DNA from: Corynebacterium accolens
GTDB taxonomy: Bacteria; Actinomycetota; Actinomycetes; Mycobacteriales; Mycobacteriaceae
Length of the DNA stretch: 5,963 nt
Direction of reading: 5' to 3'
Assembly: GCF_030515985.1 (NCBI RefSeq)
Contig: NZ_CP100376.1
Coordinates: forward strand, 1,072,054-1,078,016
The notes under the pieces are model-generated. The model had not been told where the DNA came from and made no database searches. It was given only the letters and a program-made list of their open reading frames with translations. This document shows positions 5,833-5,963 of the stretch, piece by piece. Every line of letters begins with the position of its first letter. Position 1 is the stretch's first letter. A program made the translations under genes and the position numbers.

Positions 5833-5834
5833 TA
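5829..5834 (-). promoter_or_regulatory. Candidate -10 element of dnaE2
   Basis: Read on the minus strand this is TATAGA, preceded directly by TG. Transcription would begin near 5822, leaving a leader of about 22 bases with GAAGG just before the GTG start. No good -35 hexamer is present at 17 bases; TTGAAC on the minus strand (5861-5856) is 21 bases away. A weak -35 is normal for corynebacterial promoters. Confidence 0.45.
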
Positions 5835-5867
5835 CAACCCGGCGCGATGAGACGTGTTCAATAGACA

Positions 5868-5880
5868 AAGCGGTTCGCTT
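5868..5880. repeat. Short inverted repeat AAGCG-GTT-CGCTT
   Basis: Five-base arms flank a three-base centre in the divergent intergenic region between dnaE2 and the right-hand gene. It may be an operator half-pair or chance. Confidence 0.25.
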
Positions 5881-5895
5881 ATTGCTAGATTGCTA
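5881..5895 (+). repeat. Tandem direct repeat ATTGCTA, eight-base period
   Basis: ATTGCTA occurs at 5881-5887 and 5889-5895, separated by one G. It lies 42 bases or more upstream of the right-hand start codon. The first copy contains TTGCTA, 17 bases before TTTATT (5905-5910), so it may carry the -35 element or an activator site of that gene. Confidence 0.35.
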
Positions 5896-5925
5896 AACGG
5901 TCAATTTATTTAAACTCCTACATGT

Positions 5926-5931
5926 AAGGGG
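5926..5931 (+). promoter_or_regulatory. Shine-Dalgarno AAGGGG of the right-hand gene
   Basis: AAGGGG lies five bases before the ATG at 5937. This supports a real gene start at the window edge even though only nine codons are visible. Confidence 0.6.
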
Positions 5932-5936
5932 ACCTC

Positions 5937-5963
5937 ATGCAGATTCGTCGCGCAGCGGCCACT
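5937..5963 (+). CDS. Start of an unidentified gene, cut by the window edge
   Basis: Only nine codons are visible: MQIRRAAAT. A good Shine-Dalgarno sequence precedes the ATG, and AT-rich promoter-like DNA lies at about 5882-5914. Two arginines followed by alanines so close to the start would fit the beginning of a signal peptide or membrane anchor, but nine residues cannot establish that. It is transcribed away from dnaE2, so the two share a divergent control region. Confidence 0.55.

Noticed and set aside
5847..5862. Second LexA-like box around GACGTGTTCAATAG
   Set aside because: Only one half-site (TGTTC) fits; the left arm does not match TCGAA.

Overview
The window looks like a piece of a high-GC actinobacterial chromosome, most likely Corynebacterium or a close relative. 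The evidence is a full-length DnaE2-type error-prone polymerase of about 1,039 residues, a site close to the corynebacterial LexA box upstream of it, and frequent GTG/TTG starts. The species cannot be named from sequence alone.

Layout. (1) Positions 1-1388, minus strand: two overlapping genes for membrane proteins with bacterial PH (DUF304/bPH_2) domains, like Bacillus YdbS and YdbT. The small one comes first and the large one runs off the left edge. (2) Positions 1421-2260, plus strand, divergent: a DUF2975-type four-helix membrane protein overlapping a YozG-like XRE repressor. The control region between these two divergent units is dense with TATCG/CGATA repeats, and the membrane protein has no standard start codon. 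(3) Positions 2286-2680, plus strand: a second XRE regulator, with a TAATG junction to a small membrane-protein gene that is broken by stops and a frame change. (4) Positions 2681-5800, minus strand: dnaE2, converging on that remnant. (5) Positions 5801-5963: a divergent intergenic region with a probable LexA box over the dnaE2 -10 element, then the first nine codons of a plus-strand gene.

How it fits together. dnaE2 should be an SOS-induced translesion polymerase. Its PHP domain has lost several histidines normally expected for metal binding, and part of that domain lies in an AT-rich patch with unusual codons. The segment between the PH pair and dnaE2 holds two regulator/membrane-protein pairs. 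Both show possible decay: an ACG where an ATG is expected in the first pair, and a frameshifted partner in the second. I infer an accessory, turning-over segment between more stable genes. I found no RNA genes, insertion sequences, CRISPR arrays or convincing intrinsic terminators.
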